Shown here in pieces: positions 32,619-43,900 of a DNA stretch of 64,000 nt (position 1 is the first letter of the stretch; each line of letters opens with the position of its first letter). The position numbers and the translations under genes were made by a program. The stretch comes from Brevibacterium sp. 'Marine' (GTDB lineage Bacteria; Actinomycetota; Actinomycetes; Actinomycetales; Brevibacteriaceae). Where the stretch lies: positions 682,001 to 746,000 of the forward strand of contig NZ_CP051626.1 in assembly GCF_012844365.1 (NCBI RefSeq). The letters are read 5' to 3'. The notes under the pieces were generated by a model, which saw nothing but the letters and a program-made list of their open reading frames with translations, searched no databases and was not told where the DNA came from.

Positions 32619-33494
32619 ATGATGCTCAATCCGGGACCGGCCCAGCCAGGGGACGATGATCGTCCGGAAGCACCATCTCGGCGCGTCATCCGCCGTCATG
32701 TCGGAAAAAGTTCGTCCTCACGCCCATCCGATCCCGCTGCCGGCTCCGAACCAGTGGAGATGTCTGATCACACTTTCTCTCCGCTGGCGCCGCCGAAATA
32801 CCGGTCGCGCACGCGCTCTGCGTTGCGATTCCTCCTCCAGCGTGTCCTCTTCCGGGGCCTCGTCCGTTCGGCGATCACTCCGACGGTGAGTATCGCCCCA
32901 GGAGTGTGCCAGCTCGACCGAGGCTTTCTCGTGATTGCCAATCACACCTCACACCTCGATGCGCCGATGATCGCGCAGAGCCTGCCGCGCAGACAGTCGC
33001 GGTTCCTTGCGACCGGAGTCGCCTACGATTACTTCTTCACCGTGTGGCACAAGCGACTCTTCGTCCGCTGGCTGTTCAACGCGTTTCCGATCTATCGCGA
33101 AGGATCACGCGGCAGCGCGAATCTGCCCCGCGCACTGCTGCGCTCGGGTGTGCCGGTTCTGCTGTTCCCCGAGGGAAGTCGGCAGAAGTCAGGCACGATC
33201 GCTGATTTCAAGGCCGGATCGATCAGGCTGGCAGTCGATGCCTCGGTTCCCATCGTGCCGGCAGCGGTCGTCGGTGGTTTCGAAGCGATGCCCAAAGGCG
33301 CTGTCTGGCCGGCGGCGGGCAGGCCACCTGTGCATGTTGCTTTCGGTGAACCGGTCACCGCCCGAGACGAGGAATCTCTGTCTGAACTCACCGCGCGGGT
33401 GCGGCAACTCGTCGCGGAACTCTTCGCCGCGGGAGCCGATGACATCGGTGTCGGCAGTGAACACGTCGAATCGCCGGAAAGGACGAAGAAATGA
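32619..33494 (+). CDS. PlsC family 1-acyl-glycerol-phosphate acyltransferase
   Basis: A 291-aa membrane-associated acyltransferase. The catalytic HX4D motif is in ANHTSHLDAPM (about residue 108), and the glycerophosphate-binding motif FPEGSRQKSG is near 185. An N-terminal Ser/Arg-rich extension of about 50 residues precedes the domain; a start at 32760 would remove it but lacks good spacing from a ribosome binding site. The start triplets GTG-ATG-ATG (32616-32624) follow GGAAGG. Four-nt overlap with the downstream AGPS-like gene. It could acylate DHAP or a lyso-lipid in the proposed ether-lipid pathway. Confidence 0.88.
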   Translation: MMLNPGPAQPGDDDRPEAPSRRVIRRHVGKSSSSRPSDPAAGSEPVEMSDHTFSPLAPPKYRSRTRSALRFLLQRVLFRGLVRSAITPTVSIAPGVCQLDRGFLVIANHTSHLDAPMIAQSLPRRQSRFLATGVAYDYFFTVWHKRLFVRWLFNAFPIYREGSRGSANLPRALLRSGVPVLLFPEGSRQKSGTIADFKAGSIRLAVDASVPIVPAAVVGGFEAMPKGAVWPAAGRPPVHVAFGEPVTARDEESLSELTARVRQLVAELFAAGADDIGVGSEHVESPERTKK

Positions 33495-35209
33495 GTGAAC
33501 CCATGAGAATGCAGGACGTCAAGCGGCACCGCTGGTGGGGCTGGGGAGCCGAAGGAGTCGACTTCCGGTGGGAGACCAAACCCGACTTCGCTGCGATCGC
33601 CAAGGACAAAGTCGGTCTCGACCTCTGGAATGCTCCGCGGCCGACCACCCCGGTGCTCAGCGATCTGACCATACCTGAGTCTCGAATGTCATCGACGCTT
33701 CTCGACGAGCTCGGCGCCGTGGTCGAGTCGGACAATGTCAGCGTCGACGACGAACTGCGCGTGATCCATTCGTTCGGCCGCTCCCTGCCGGACCTCTACC
33801 GGGTGCGCCACGAGCCGATCACCCGCCTCGTCGACGCCGTCGTCTACCCCGGCAGCGAGGATGAGATCGCCGCTGTCCTCGCTCTCGTCCTCGAGCGCGA
33901 TCTCGTGCTCATACCCTACGGCGGCGGCTCATGCATCTCCGGCTCAGTGACCCCGAGTCCGGATGAGGAGCGTCCCATCGTCTCGCTGAATCTCGGGAGG
34001 ATGCGTCGAGTCATCGACATCGATGAGTATTCGGGCCTCGCCCGAGTCGAAGCCGGAGCATATGGACCCGACCTCGAGGAGCAGCTCAATCTTCGCGGAT
34101 GGACGGTGGGTCATTTCCCCGACTCGTTCAGCTATTCGACCCTCGGCGGATGGGCGGCGACCCGGTCATCGGGAATGCAGTCGGACAAGTACGGTGACAT
34201 CGAAGACATCGTGCGTGGTCTTCGTGTCGTCCACCCTCGTGGCGTCATGGTGAGCAAGCCCATTCCGGGCCGCGATTCGGGTCCCTCGGTGCATGAGATG
34301 GTCCTCGGCAGCGAAGGCCGTCTCGGTGTGATCTCGGAATGCACGGTGCAGGTGCATCGGCTGCCGAAGGTGCGGCAGGTCATCGCCTACCTCTTCCCCG
34401 ATTGGGCGAGTGGAGTCGAGGCCATGCACGACATCGCCCGTTCCGAGGTCACGCCCGCGTTCACCCGTCTCTCAGACGGGCCCGAGACTCGGTTCAGTCT
34501 CGCGATGGTCTCTGAGCCGAAGGGTGTGAAGGCAACGATCGCGGCTCGCGGTCAGGACGCCCTGTTCGCCTACCTGCGGTCCAAAGGGTGGGACACGACA
34601 GAAGGCATGTGCCTGTCATACGTCTGCTTCGAAGGGTCGAAGGAGCGCGTGGCACGTGAGAAGGCCGAGGTGAAGGAACTCATCGGTCGCCGAGGCGGAA
34701 TCAGCCTCGGCTCCGGGCCCGGCGCCGTCTACGATCAGAAGAAGTTCGACACCCCGTATCTGCGCGACTTCCTGCTCAACTACAAGGTCTTCGGCGATGT
34801 CTGCGAAACGGGAGTGACGTGGGGAGATCTCAAGAACGTCCATGCTCGGGTGCACGAGCGATTCCGCCAGACCCGCAGCGAGCAGGGCGGACCGGGGTTC
34901 ATGTTCTGCCATCTGTCCCACAGCTATCACGGCGGCGCCTGCCTGTACTTCACCTTCGCGATTCCCTACACGGATGAGGACACGGCGCTGGCGGAGTATC
35001 AGGGCGTCAAGGACAGCATTCAGCAGGAGTTCATCGACTCCGGCGGAGGCGTGTCGCACCACCACGGAGTCGGCACCGAACACCAGCCGTGGCTCGTCGA
35101 CGACATCAGCGAGCCGGGGGCATTCATGGTCGATGCCGTATTTCGCGCCACCGACCCCGGGCAGAACCTCAACCCGGGGAAAGTCCTCGGCGATCGGGCT
35201 CCGTCCTGA
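33491..35209 (+). CDS. FAD-binding oxidase, alkyldihydroxyacetonephosphate synthase-like
   Basis: A 572-aa flavoprotein of the VAO family that closely follows alkyl-DHAP synthase. The N-terminal RHRWWGWGAEGVDF is characteristic; the FAD-binding PYGGGSCISG is near residue 142, SYSTLGGWAATRSSGMQSDKYG near 210, and the C-terminal SHHHGVGTEHQPW near 527 carries the His cluster required in AGPS. AGPS replaces the acyl chain of acyl-DHAP with a fatty alcohol to form the ether bond. All other enzymes required (acyltransferase, reductase to fatty alcohol, SDR) are adjacent. ATGA overlap with plsC. Confidence 0.88.
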   Translation: MSEPMRMQDVKRHRWWGWGAEGVDFRWETKPDFAAIAKDKVGLDLWNAPRPTTPVLSDLTIPESRMSSTLLDELGAVVESDNVSVDDELRVIHSFGRSLPDLYRVRHEPITRLVDAVVYPGSEDEIAAVLALVLERDLVLIPYGGGSCISGSVTPSPDEERPIVSLNLGRMRRVIDIDEYSGLARVEAGAYGPDLEEQLNLRGWTVGHFPDSFSYSTLGGWAATRSSGMQSDKYGDIEDIVRGLRVVHPRGVMVSKPIPGRDSGPSVHEMVLGSEGRLGVISECTVQVHRLPKVRQVIAYLFPDWASGVEAMHDIARSEVTPAFTRLSDGPETRFSLAMVSEPKGVKATIAARGQDALFAYLRSKGWDTTEGMCLSYVCFEGSKERVAREKAEVKELIGRRGGISLGSGPGAVYDQKKFDTPYLRDFLLNYKVFGDVCETGVTWGDLKNVHARVHERFRQTRSEQGGPGFMFCHLSHSYHGGACLYFTFAIPYTDEDTALAEYQGVKDSIQQEFIDSGGGVSHHHGVGTEHQPWLVDDISEPGAFMVDAVFRATDPGQNLNPGKVLGDRAPS

Positions 35210-35240
35210 GGAGGCTTGTCTCGCTGGGCTGCATGCATCC

Positions 35241-35975
35241 TCACCGTCCGGCGAGAATCTGCTGCAGACTGACAGCCTCGACGGGCAGTCGATCGGCACT
35301 GCACAACGCCGCGACATACGGTCGAGGGCATGTGAGCCGGGAGATATTCAGTGCGTCGAGTTCGGAATTTCCAGGGGCCGCGATCGTCGCTGTCCATGGT
35401 CCGTGCGGGCCGATTCCCGACGGCAGGTCCATGACTTCGATATCACTGGGCGGCACGGACAGCCCATGCCCGGTGGTCTTCACCGCGGCTTCCTTGCACA
35501 CCCAGACGTCGATGCGCCGACGCACGGCATCGCCGCCCTCGGTCAGAGTCTCCGCGGGGCCGAGGACGTAGTCGTCGAAGCCGGAGAAGACATCGGTCGG
35601 GATCTGTTCGATGTCGACTCCGATCGGTGAGGTCCCAGGCGCCGAGGCGATCGCCACGACCCGGTTCGACCGAGACAGGCTGAGTTCCGCCCCGGGGACT
35701 GTCGGCTTGCCATGGGGGCCGCCGCACGTGCGACAGCGGCGTGTCAGCTCCAATTCGCCGGCCTCATCGAGATCGACGCCGAGGCGGCGAGCCGCCATGA
35801 GCCGAAAGATCAGATGCGCCCCTCGGAACGCGGCCCGATCGGCGGGTCTGCGAAAACGGTCCGCGCGAGCGACCTCGTCCGGTGACAACAGTGAGTCGAG
35901 CCACGGGTGATCGGCGAGCACCCGTTCGATCGCTGCTATGTCGCTGATGAGGTATTCGATCGCGGCTCTCGTCAT
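35241..35975 (-). CDS. 4'-phosphopantetheinyl transferase (Sfp type)
   Basis: A 244-aa PPTase that moves phosphopantetheine from CoA to carrier-protein serines. Signature residues are GVDIEQIPTDVF (about residue 125, Mg-binding Asp) and WVCKEAAVKTTGHG (about 170, WxxKEA). The start at 35975 overlaps the ABC permease stop (ATGA); upstream frame extension is unrelated to the family. As the last gene of the NRPS operon, it probably activates the three thiolation domains of the NRPS encoded upstream. Confidence 0.88.
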   Translation of the reverse strand: MTRAAIEYLISDIAAIERVLADHPWLDSLLSPDEVARADRFRRPADRAAFRGAHLIFRLMAARRLGVDLDEAGELELTRRCRTCGGPHGKPTVPGAELSLSRSNRVVAIASAPGTSPIGVDIEQIPTDVFSGFDDYVLGPAETLTEGGDAVRRRIDVWVCKEAAVKTTGHGLSVPPSDIEVMDLPSGIGPHGPWTATIAAPGNSELDALNISRLTCPRPYVAALCSADRLPVEAVSLQQILAGR

Positions 35976-36772
35976 CTCCGACTGATCCGACGGTACTGGG
36001 AGACGGCGATGGGCGAGAAGACGGCGATGACCGCAACGCAGCTGAGGATCGCATAGATGACGGCGTTGTCGGCCGCCCAGCCCGTGCTGGTGACGAACCC
36101 GGCCGGCGGTGCGTTGCCGAAGAGTTCTCGGACACTGGTGGCGACCGCGGTGATGGGATTCCACGCGGCGATCGTCTGCAGCGGGCCCGGAAGAGTGTCG
36201 ATCGAGACGAAGGCTCCGGAGATGAAGGTGACGGGGAAGAGCCAGATGAGGCCGAGGCTCTGTGCCACCTCGACGCTCCTGGCCGTCAGTGCGATGACCG
36301 CACCGATCCACGACATGGCGAAGCTGAAGAGCAGCAGGAGCGTGATGCCCAGCAGGGCCGAGCCGAATCCCTCGGTGATGCGCCACCCGATGAGCAGACC
36401 GCAGACCATCGTCACGGCCACGGAGATGAGGCTGGTGACCAGGTCCGAGGATGTTCTGCCCAGAATCACGGCCACCCGTGACATCGGCAGCGAACGGAAA
36501 CGGTCGATGAGTCCGAGCTGGAGGTCCTTGGCGAGATAGACGGCGGTGAAGGAGGAATTGAAGGTCAGCGTCTGAGCCAGGATCCCGCCGATGAGGAACT
36601 CCCGGTACGGCCCACCGCCGAGGCTGCCGCCGAAGACGAATGCGAGGAGGAAGACGAAGATCACCGGCTGGACGACCCCCGTGACCAGGGCTCCCGGAGT
36701 CCGACGGACCGTGAGCAGATTGCGCCAGGCGATGACGGAGCTGTCGCGAGCGGCGGAGACGAGTGCGGTCAT
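35972..36772 (-). CDS. ABC-2 type export permease (DrrB-like)
   Basis: A 266-aa permease with six hydrophobic segments, beginning MTALVSAARDSSVIAWRNLL and containing the ABC-2 signature region SLGLIWLFPVTFISGAFVSIDTLPGPLQTIAAWNPIT. It pairs with the ATPase encoded just before it (4-nt overlap) and resembles daunorubicin-type exporters. Within the NRPS operon, it probably exports the peptide product or mediates self-protection. Confidence 0.88.
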   Translation of the reverse strand: MTALVSAARDSSVIAWRNLLTVRRTPGALVTGVVQPVIFVFLLAFVFGGSLGGGPYREFLIGGILAQTLTFNSSFTAVYLAKDLQLGLIDRFRSLPMSRVAVILGRTSSDLVTSLISVAVTMVCGLLIGWRITEGFGSALLGITLLLLFSFAMSWIGAVIALTARSVEVAQSLGLIWLFPVTFISGAFVSIDTLPGPLQTIAAWNPITAVATSVRELFGNAPPAGFVTSTGWAADNAVIYAILSCVAVIAVFSPIAVSQYRRISRR

Positions 36773-37752
36773 GCTCCCACCTCGGCGGTGTCTGCCGGTG
36801 TCCGTGAGGGCCTCGTCGAGGTGGGCTGTCCGGTGAGATCGAGGAACACGTCGTCGAGCGTGGGACGGCATAGGGCCGCCTCGGTGACGGAATGCCCCTC
36901 GTCTTCCAAGGCGGCGAGGACGTGCAGCAGATCCCTCTGTCCCAGTGGTGCGGAGGCGGTGACGCGCAGTCCCGACGAGTCCGTCTGCGGGTGGGCGGAG
37001 TCGCCTAAGATGCGGTCGAGGATCCGCAGGGTTCTGTCGAGGGAGACGCGGTGGGTCAGCGTCAGTGTGATGCGTTCGGCACCGAGCTTGCCCTTGAGGT
37101 CGGTGGAGGTTCCCTCGGCGATGACCTGTCCGGAATCGATGACGGCGATGCGATCGGCCAGCTGGTCGGCCTCCTCCAGGTACTGGGTCGTCAGCAGCAC
37201 GGTGGTGCCGCCTCTGACCAGGGTGGTGATGACCTCCCAGGTGTCGAGCCGTGCGCGCGGATCGAGCCCGGTGGTCGGTTCGTCGAGAATGACCACCGGT
37301 GGACGCACGACCAGGGCCGAGGCCAGGTCGAGTCGTCGCCGCATGCCTCCCGAATAGGCGCCTGCGCGTTTGCCTGCGACGTCGCTGAGACCGAATTCGG
37401 CCAGCAGCTCGCGGGCACGGCCCGCCGATTCCCGGCGACTCATCCCGTAGAGGCGGGCGACCATGACGAGGTTCTCGTACCCGGTGAGCTTCTCATCGAC
37501 GGCCGCGTACTGGCCGGAGAGGCCGATGCTGCGGCGGACGGCAGTGGGATCGGCGGTCACCGAGTGTCCCGCGACGACGGCGGTGCCGGAGTCGGGGCGG
37601 ATCAGTGTGGACAGGACCTTGACGGTCGTCGTCTTCCCGGCCCCATTGGGGCCGAGGAGACCGAAGATCTGTCCCTCCTCGATGTCCAGGCTGATGCCGT
37701 CGAGAGCCCGAAAGGCCCCATAGTTCTTCCTCAGATTCTCCAGGCGAATCAC
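36769..37752 (-). CDS. ABC exporter ATPase (DrrA-like)
   Basis: A 327-aa ATPase with Walker A GPNGAGKTT (about residue 37), signature YSGGMRRRLDLASALV (about 138), Walker B VVILDEPTTGLD (about 160) and the C-terminal DrrA extension with LAALEDEGHSVTEAALCRPTLDDVFLDLTG. GTG start overlapping the mbtH stop codon (TAGTG); longer in-frame starts would overlap mbtH further. Works with the DrrB-like permease. Confidence 0.9.
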   Translation of the reverse strand: MIRLENLRKNYGAFRALDGISLDIEEGQIFGLLGPNGAGKTTTVKVLSTLIRPDSGTAVVAGHSVTADPTAVRRSIGLSGQYAAVDEKLTGYENLVMVARLYGMSRRESAGRARELLAEFGLSDVAGKRAGAYSGGMRRRLDLASALVVRPPVVILDEPTTGLDPRARLDTWEVITTLVRGGTTVLLTTQYLEEADQLADRIAVIDSGQVIAEGTSTDLKGKLGAERITLTLTHRVSLDRTLRILDRILGDSAHPQTDSSGLRVTASAPLGQRDLLHVLAALEDEGHSVTEAALCRPTLDDVFLDLTGQPTSTRPSRTPADTAEVGA

Positions 37753-37958
37753 TATGAGGCGATCTCGGCGAGCCGGCGCGGAGTGATGTCCGTCCAGTTC
37801 TCCTCGACGAATTCGAGGCAGTCGTCGCGGCTGGCCGGTCCGAACACGAGGACCCATCCCGCGGGCACATCGGCGAACGACGGCCACAGCGAATGCTGCT
37901 GCAGGTCATTGACCAGCACGCGGAAGGTCCCTGTTGTGTCATCGAAGGGATTATTCAC
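37752..37958 (-). CDS. MbtH family protein
   Basis: A 68-aa MbtH-like chaperone/activator of adenylation domains, with the family signature VLVNDLQQHSLWPSFADVPAGW followed by the invariant-Trp region ENWTDITPRRLAEIAS. It starts 6 nt after the NRPS stop and overlaps the ABC ATPase start by 1 nt. It is expected to bind one or more of the three A domains encoded upstream. Confidence 0.95.
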   Translation of the reverse strand: MNNPFDDTTGTFRVLVNDLQQHSLWPSFADVPAGWVLVFGPASRDDCLEFVEENWTDITPRRLAEIAS

Positions 37959-37964
37959 GGGGTT

Positions 37965-40900
37965 TCAGCTCCTAGTGGTGTTGCTTGGCGGGGTTTGGTT
38001 CCAGGAGTGGATGGAACTCATCTGTGATTCGGCGGCCTCGTCCAAGTGGATGGACAGGACGGGAAGAATCTCTTCGAGCGCCTCGGCACTCAGCATGTCC
38101 GAGTGCCGGGCATCGACCTCGGTGACGTGGATGTCGCCGGTGACGAATCGGCGCCATGAGTCGGGGCCGGGGGTGCCGCTGGGAACGTCCCGGGTCGCGG
38201 TGAAGAGCACCAGCTCACCGTCGAACGTCTCCACCGGGGCCTCGCGGATCAGTTTGGCCAGGGTGAAGAACCCGCGGGTCATCGCCGCAATGGTCGTCGG
38301 CGCCACATTGCCGAGGGGATCACCGTGTGCACGCAGGATCTCCAGGGCCCGTTCGTCATCAAGACCCTCCGTCGTCTCCGTGATCGCCGGGTGATTGGCG
38401 CCGAGGTAGTTCGCCCACAGCTCGGACCCTTCGCCGACATCGGCGTTGCGCTCCTGCCCGGTGGGGAAGGCGTCGAGAATTCCGAGGAACGCGACGGACT
38501 CGCCCTGCTCCTGAAGGCGGGTGGCCAGACGGTGGGCGAGGACGCCGCCGAGAGACCACCCGATCAGGTGGTAGGGGCCCGACGGCTGAATCGTCTGCAG
38601 ATGGTCGATGTAGTCGTCGGCGAGTTCGGTCAGCGTCCGGGCAGTCATCTCCGCCGAGTCCCCGGGTGAGAGGCCGGGCATCTGCAGGCCGATCAGCGGA
38701 CGATCCGGATCGAGGCCGTGGAGCATCGCGGCGAATCCCCAACTGATGCCCGTGGCCGGGTGAACGGCGAACAGCGGCGGCTTCGAACCCGCGCGGCGCA
38801 GCGGAAGCAGGCGGTGGAGGCTGTCGGCGATGGAGTCCGCACCGCCTCGGCCGACCTCGCGAACGAGCTGTTCGACGGTCGATGAGCGGAACAGGGCCTG
38901 GACCGACAGATCGGCACCGAAGGCCTCGTTGACGGCCGCGATGAGGGGCCGGGCGAGGAACGAGTGCCCGCCGAGTTCGAAGAACGACTCATCGATGCCG
39001 ACACGCGGCAGGGACAGTACGCGCGCGAAGATCGCGGCGACGGTCTCCTCCTGCGGCGTGCGCGGCATCAGCCGCGATCCGACGGCCGCTGTCGACGGAT
39101 CGGGCAGGGCCGCCTCGTCGATCTTGCCGTGAGCGGTGAGAGGGATCTCGTCGATGACGACGAGGTGCGAGGGCGCCATGTAGGACGGAACGACCGAACG
39201 CACATGGTCGCGGACCTCATCGGCGAGGAGGTCCCGAGACGACGTCCCGGTTGCGTCTTCGGCGAGCTCGGCGTCGGTCTCCGTCCTCGCGCCGGCGCCG
39301 GCGACGATATAGCCGACGAGCTGCATGGTGGCAGGGTCCGTGCCGAACGGACGGACGACGGCGTCCCTGACGCCCGGTGCCTGGCGCAGGGCCCGCTCGA
39401 CCTCCCCGAGTTCGACCCGGTATCCGCGCAGCTGGATCTGATCATCGCTGCGACCGATGAATACGAGCTCTCCGCCCTTGTGCCGGACGACGAGATCACC
39501 GGTCCGGTACATGCGCTCGCCCGAGCCCCCGTGGGGGTCGGCGACGAAGCGTTCTGCGCTCAGCCCCGGTCGGCCCCGATACCCGTGGGCCAACTGCTCA
39601 CCCGCCAGATACAGTTCCCCGACCGTCCCGGACGGCACATGATGGAGGCGTTCATCGAGGACGTATCCGCGCATGCGCTCAAGCGGTGCCCCGAGGATCG
39701 GCGTCGGGAAGGCGCCCACAGGCGCGGCGAATGCGTCGACCGTGGTCTCCGTGGGCCCGTAGAGGTTGTGGGCGATGATGCCCGGGTGGTCGCGCAGCCA
39801 CTGCCAGAGATCGGGATCGATCGCTTCCCCGCCGAGGGCGAGGATGATCGGAGAGTCTTCTTCCGCGGCCTCGGTGATCATGCGCTCGAATTCCGGTTCG
39901 GTGGTCAGCAGGCGAAGGTAGCTCGGTGTCGTCTCCCAGAACCCGATGTCGAGTCTGCGCAGATCGGCCGCCAGCTGCTGCGGATCGCGTTGGACGGTCT
40001 CCGAGGCGATGTGAAGCGGATGCCCGACCACCATCCACAGCAGAGGATCCCAGGCGGCGTCGAAGCCGATTCCGGTGGTGTGGGCGACCGGAATCCGATC
40101 GGCCTCATCGCTCGGGGTCGGCAGGAGCCGTGTGCGGTGGGAGGCGAGGAGGTTCGCCAAGGCCGAGTGGCCGACCTCGACGCCCTTGGGTCGGCCCGTC
40201 GAGCCGGAGGTGAAGGTCACATAGGCCGCCGAATCACGATGAGGCATGGGCGGCATCGCGGTCGTGGTGGCAGCGGTTCCCCTTGGGATCGGCGTCCCCC
40301 GAGGAGCAGGCGAGGTGCGATCCGAACCGTCGGCCGGCGAGATCTCGACGATGCTCGGGGTGATCCCGGCATCGGCGAGGAGGGGCGCGAGCTCTGAGGC
40401 GCCGCCCGGCTGTGTGATGACGATGAGCGGTTCGGCGTCGGTGAGGATCGCCGTGGTGCGGCCGCGGGGATAGTCGATGTCGATCGGGTTGAAGGCCGCA
40501 CCGGACTTGAGCACGGCCAGCGTGGCGACGATGACGCCGGGGCCGCGGCTCAGTCGGACGGAGACCGTTTCGCCGGCGCCTGCTCCCTGGTCGATGAGCT
40601 CGTGCGCCAACTCGGACGAAGCCGCGTCGAGTTCGCGGTAGGACAGTGACGTCTGGTCGGACCGGACCGCCATGGCATCGGGCATTCGGGCTGCCGTGGC
40701 GGCGAAGACGTCGAGCACCGGTGGCGGCGTGTCTGCAGGCTCGGGGCCGGTGAGCGAATCGATCGCCGTCCGCGTTTCGACCGGGTCGAGCAGGGCGATG
40801 TCGTCAAGCGGACGTTCGGGATCCTGCACGGCCTCATCGACGAATCGGGAGAATCGTCGGCAGATGCCGGCGATGGTCTCCGCGTCGAACATCGATGAGT

Positions 40901-43900
40901 TGAAGTCGAGGACCACCGCGAGCCCCGCCTCGGCATCGCTGCGGCGGAACGTGAACGAGAGGTCGAACTTCGCGTCACCGGTCTCGACCTCAGGTTCGAT
41001 GCTCGTGGTCACCCCGGGCAGCTCGAGTTTCGGTGCTGCCGACTCCTCGAGGGACAGCATGACCTGGAACAGGGGATGGCGTCCCAGTTCGCGAGGCGGA
41101 TTGACCGATTCGACGAGACGCTCGAACGGCACGTCGTCGAGTTCCACAGCATCGATGACTGCGGCGCGGGTGCGAGCCAGGAGCTCGCGCAGGCCGGGAC
41201 CCGCCGAGGTGTCGGTGCGGATCGGAATGGTGTTGACGAAGAGTCCGACCATGTCTTCCAACGCCGGGTCCGACCGGCCGGCGCTGGGGGAGCCGATGAC
41301 GATGTCCTCACCGGCACCGAGCCTGCTGAGATAGCCGGCGAGCACGGAGTGCAGCGCCATGAACAGGCTGGCCCCGTTCTCCGCGGCCACCGCTGCCAGA
41401 CGGGCAGAGGTACGGGCGTCGAGGCTGAAGTGATGGTGACGACCCGACTGTCTGGCGGTCGTGGGACGGGGACGATCGGCGGGCAGGGTGATGTCGGTGG
41501 GAATCCCCTCGAGCCGGTCGTGCCACGCCCGGACCTTTCGTTCCAGGAGCGGGGCCTCCGCTGCCGGGGCTTGCTCGTCCTCGAGAACATGGCGCTGCCA
41601 GAGCGCGTACTCGGCGTATTGGACCTCGAGGGTGCGCTGCATCGGATGGGCCGAGCCGCGCAGTGCGGCATAGGCGGTGGACAGGTCCTGCGTCAGCGGT
41701 CTCAGCGAGGCCCCGTCGGTGGCGATATGGTGCATCACCAGGTGGAGGACCCACTCGTCGCCTTCAGTGAAGAGGCTCGCACGAATGGGAAGGTCGCGGC
41801 TGAGGTCGAATCCGACGGCGGCCTCGTCCCGCATTCGCTCCGCGGTCTGCGTGCCAGAGGTTGTGGTGCGGCGTGCCATGAGACCCTCGCCGGCGTCCGG
41901 GGGCAGGATCTGCTGGACGGGGCCGTCATCGACGCTGGGGTAGACGGTGCGCAGGATCTCGTGTCGGGCGATCACGTCCGTCAGCGCCTGGCCGAGAGAA
42001 TCCGCGTCGAGATCTCCGGAGAATCGGACAGCCAAGGAGATGGTGTAGTCCGAGGCATCGGTGTCGAGCTGATTGAGGAAGTGCAGCCGCGCCTGCCCAT
42101 AGGACAGAGGGATCAGCTGCGGGCGGGTCTGCCCGTGCGACCGACTCCACGCGGTGAGGCTCATGTGCGGCGCACCGTCGGCCGATTCTGCCGTCCTCGC
42201 GGGCTCCTCGGCGGGTGCCGGCTCGGTGCGGCCGCGAGACTCGAGTCGATTCAGCAGCGCAGCCGGGGTGGGGGAGTCGAAGATTGCGCGCAGCGGCAAC
42301 TCGGTGTCGAAGGCAGTGCGGATGCGGCCGATGAGGGAGACCGCCAGCAGCGAGTGCCCGCCGAGTTCGAAGAAGTCGTCGTCGAGGCCGATCTCATCAG
42401 CACCGAGCACGGACGAGAAGACTCGGCACATGGTGTGTTCGTCCGCGCTGCGCGCGGCTCTGGAGTCCGTGGTCCCCGAAGCAGTGGGGGCAGGCAGCCG
42501 GGAGCGGTCGAGTTTGCCGTGTGAGGTCAGCGGGATCGAGTCGAGACCGATGAGGATGTGGGGGACCATCGGTGCCGGCAGCTGGGCGGCGAGGTGATCT
42601 CGGAGGGCCGCCTCGTCGGCGTCCCCGGTGTAGTAGCCGATGAGCCGTGCCGATTCGGGGTCCGTGAGATTCTCGACGATGGCCGCCGCCTGGGTGACGC
42701 CGCTGCCCGAGGCCAGGGCGTTCTCGACGTCTCCGAGCTCGACCCTGTATCCGCGCAGTTTGATCTGGTCGTCATCGCGGGAGACGAAGTCGAGGCTGCC
42801 GTCGGGGTGTCGGCGCACGAGGTCGCCGGTCCGGTACATCCGAGCGCCCGGTTCGAGAGGATCGGCGACGAATCGCGTTGCCGTCTCCTTGGGCCTGTTG
42901 ACGTAGCCGGAGGCGATTCCGGCGCCGGCGAGATAGAGATCGCCGACGACTCCATGAGGGACCTCACGCAGATTCTGATCGAGGACCATGGTTCGAACAT
43001 TCCTGATCGGGTGCCCGATGGTGGGTCGGTCTCCCGCGACTGCGGCGGTGACGGAATCGATGGTGAATTCGGTGGGACCGTAGAAGTTGTGGGCTCGCAC
43101 CTTGGGGTTCGCAGCAAGCTCCTGCCAGAGATCCTCGGGTACGGCCTCTCCGCCGAGGGCGAGCGACAGCGGGACGCGGTCTTCCTCGGTCTCGTCGTCG
43201 AACAGTCCCGAGATGATGAGCTGCCTGACGAACGACGGAGTGGTCTCGAGGGCCCGGATCTCATGCTCGCGGCAGAATCGGACGAGTGCTTCGGCATCGC
43301 GGCGGATCTCGTCGCCGACGATGTGCAGGCTCGCTCCTGCCACGAGCCAGAGCACCGGGTCCCAGGCGGCGTCGAAGCCCAACCCCGCCGTGTGCGCCGC
43401 CTGGACCGGTCCGACGTCGAGTCCCGCCTCGGCGAAGATGGTCTCCCGATGATGGGCCAGCAGATTCAGCAGTGCACTGTGGGGGACGGCCACACCCTTC
43501 GGAGTGCCGGTCGAACCCGAGGTGTACATCTCATAGGCGCGGTCGCTCGGAACCGGACGGTCGGCCCAGCGGCGACCGTGGTCGGCGGTGTCATCGGCAC
43601 GTCGACCGACCTCGGCGGTGTGGAGTGCGGCGGTGCCGATCGCTGTGCCCGGGCGGACCGGGAGTTCAGCCTCGTCGGTGATGACGGCCGCGGGGGCGCT
43701 CGCGGTGAGGATCAGCCGGATCCGCTCTCCGGGGTAGCTGAGGTCGATGGGCACAGCGACTGCCCCGATCGAGAGGACGGCCAAGGGGGCCGCGACGGCG
43801 TCGGCGGACCGGGGAAGGGCAATGGCGACGGTGTCTCCCGCTGTGATTCCGCGGGAGGCCAGGACATGAGCGATCTGGTCGATGCGGGCCCCGAGGCCGG

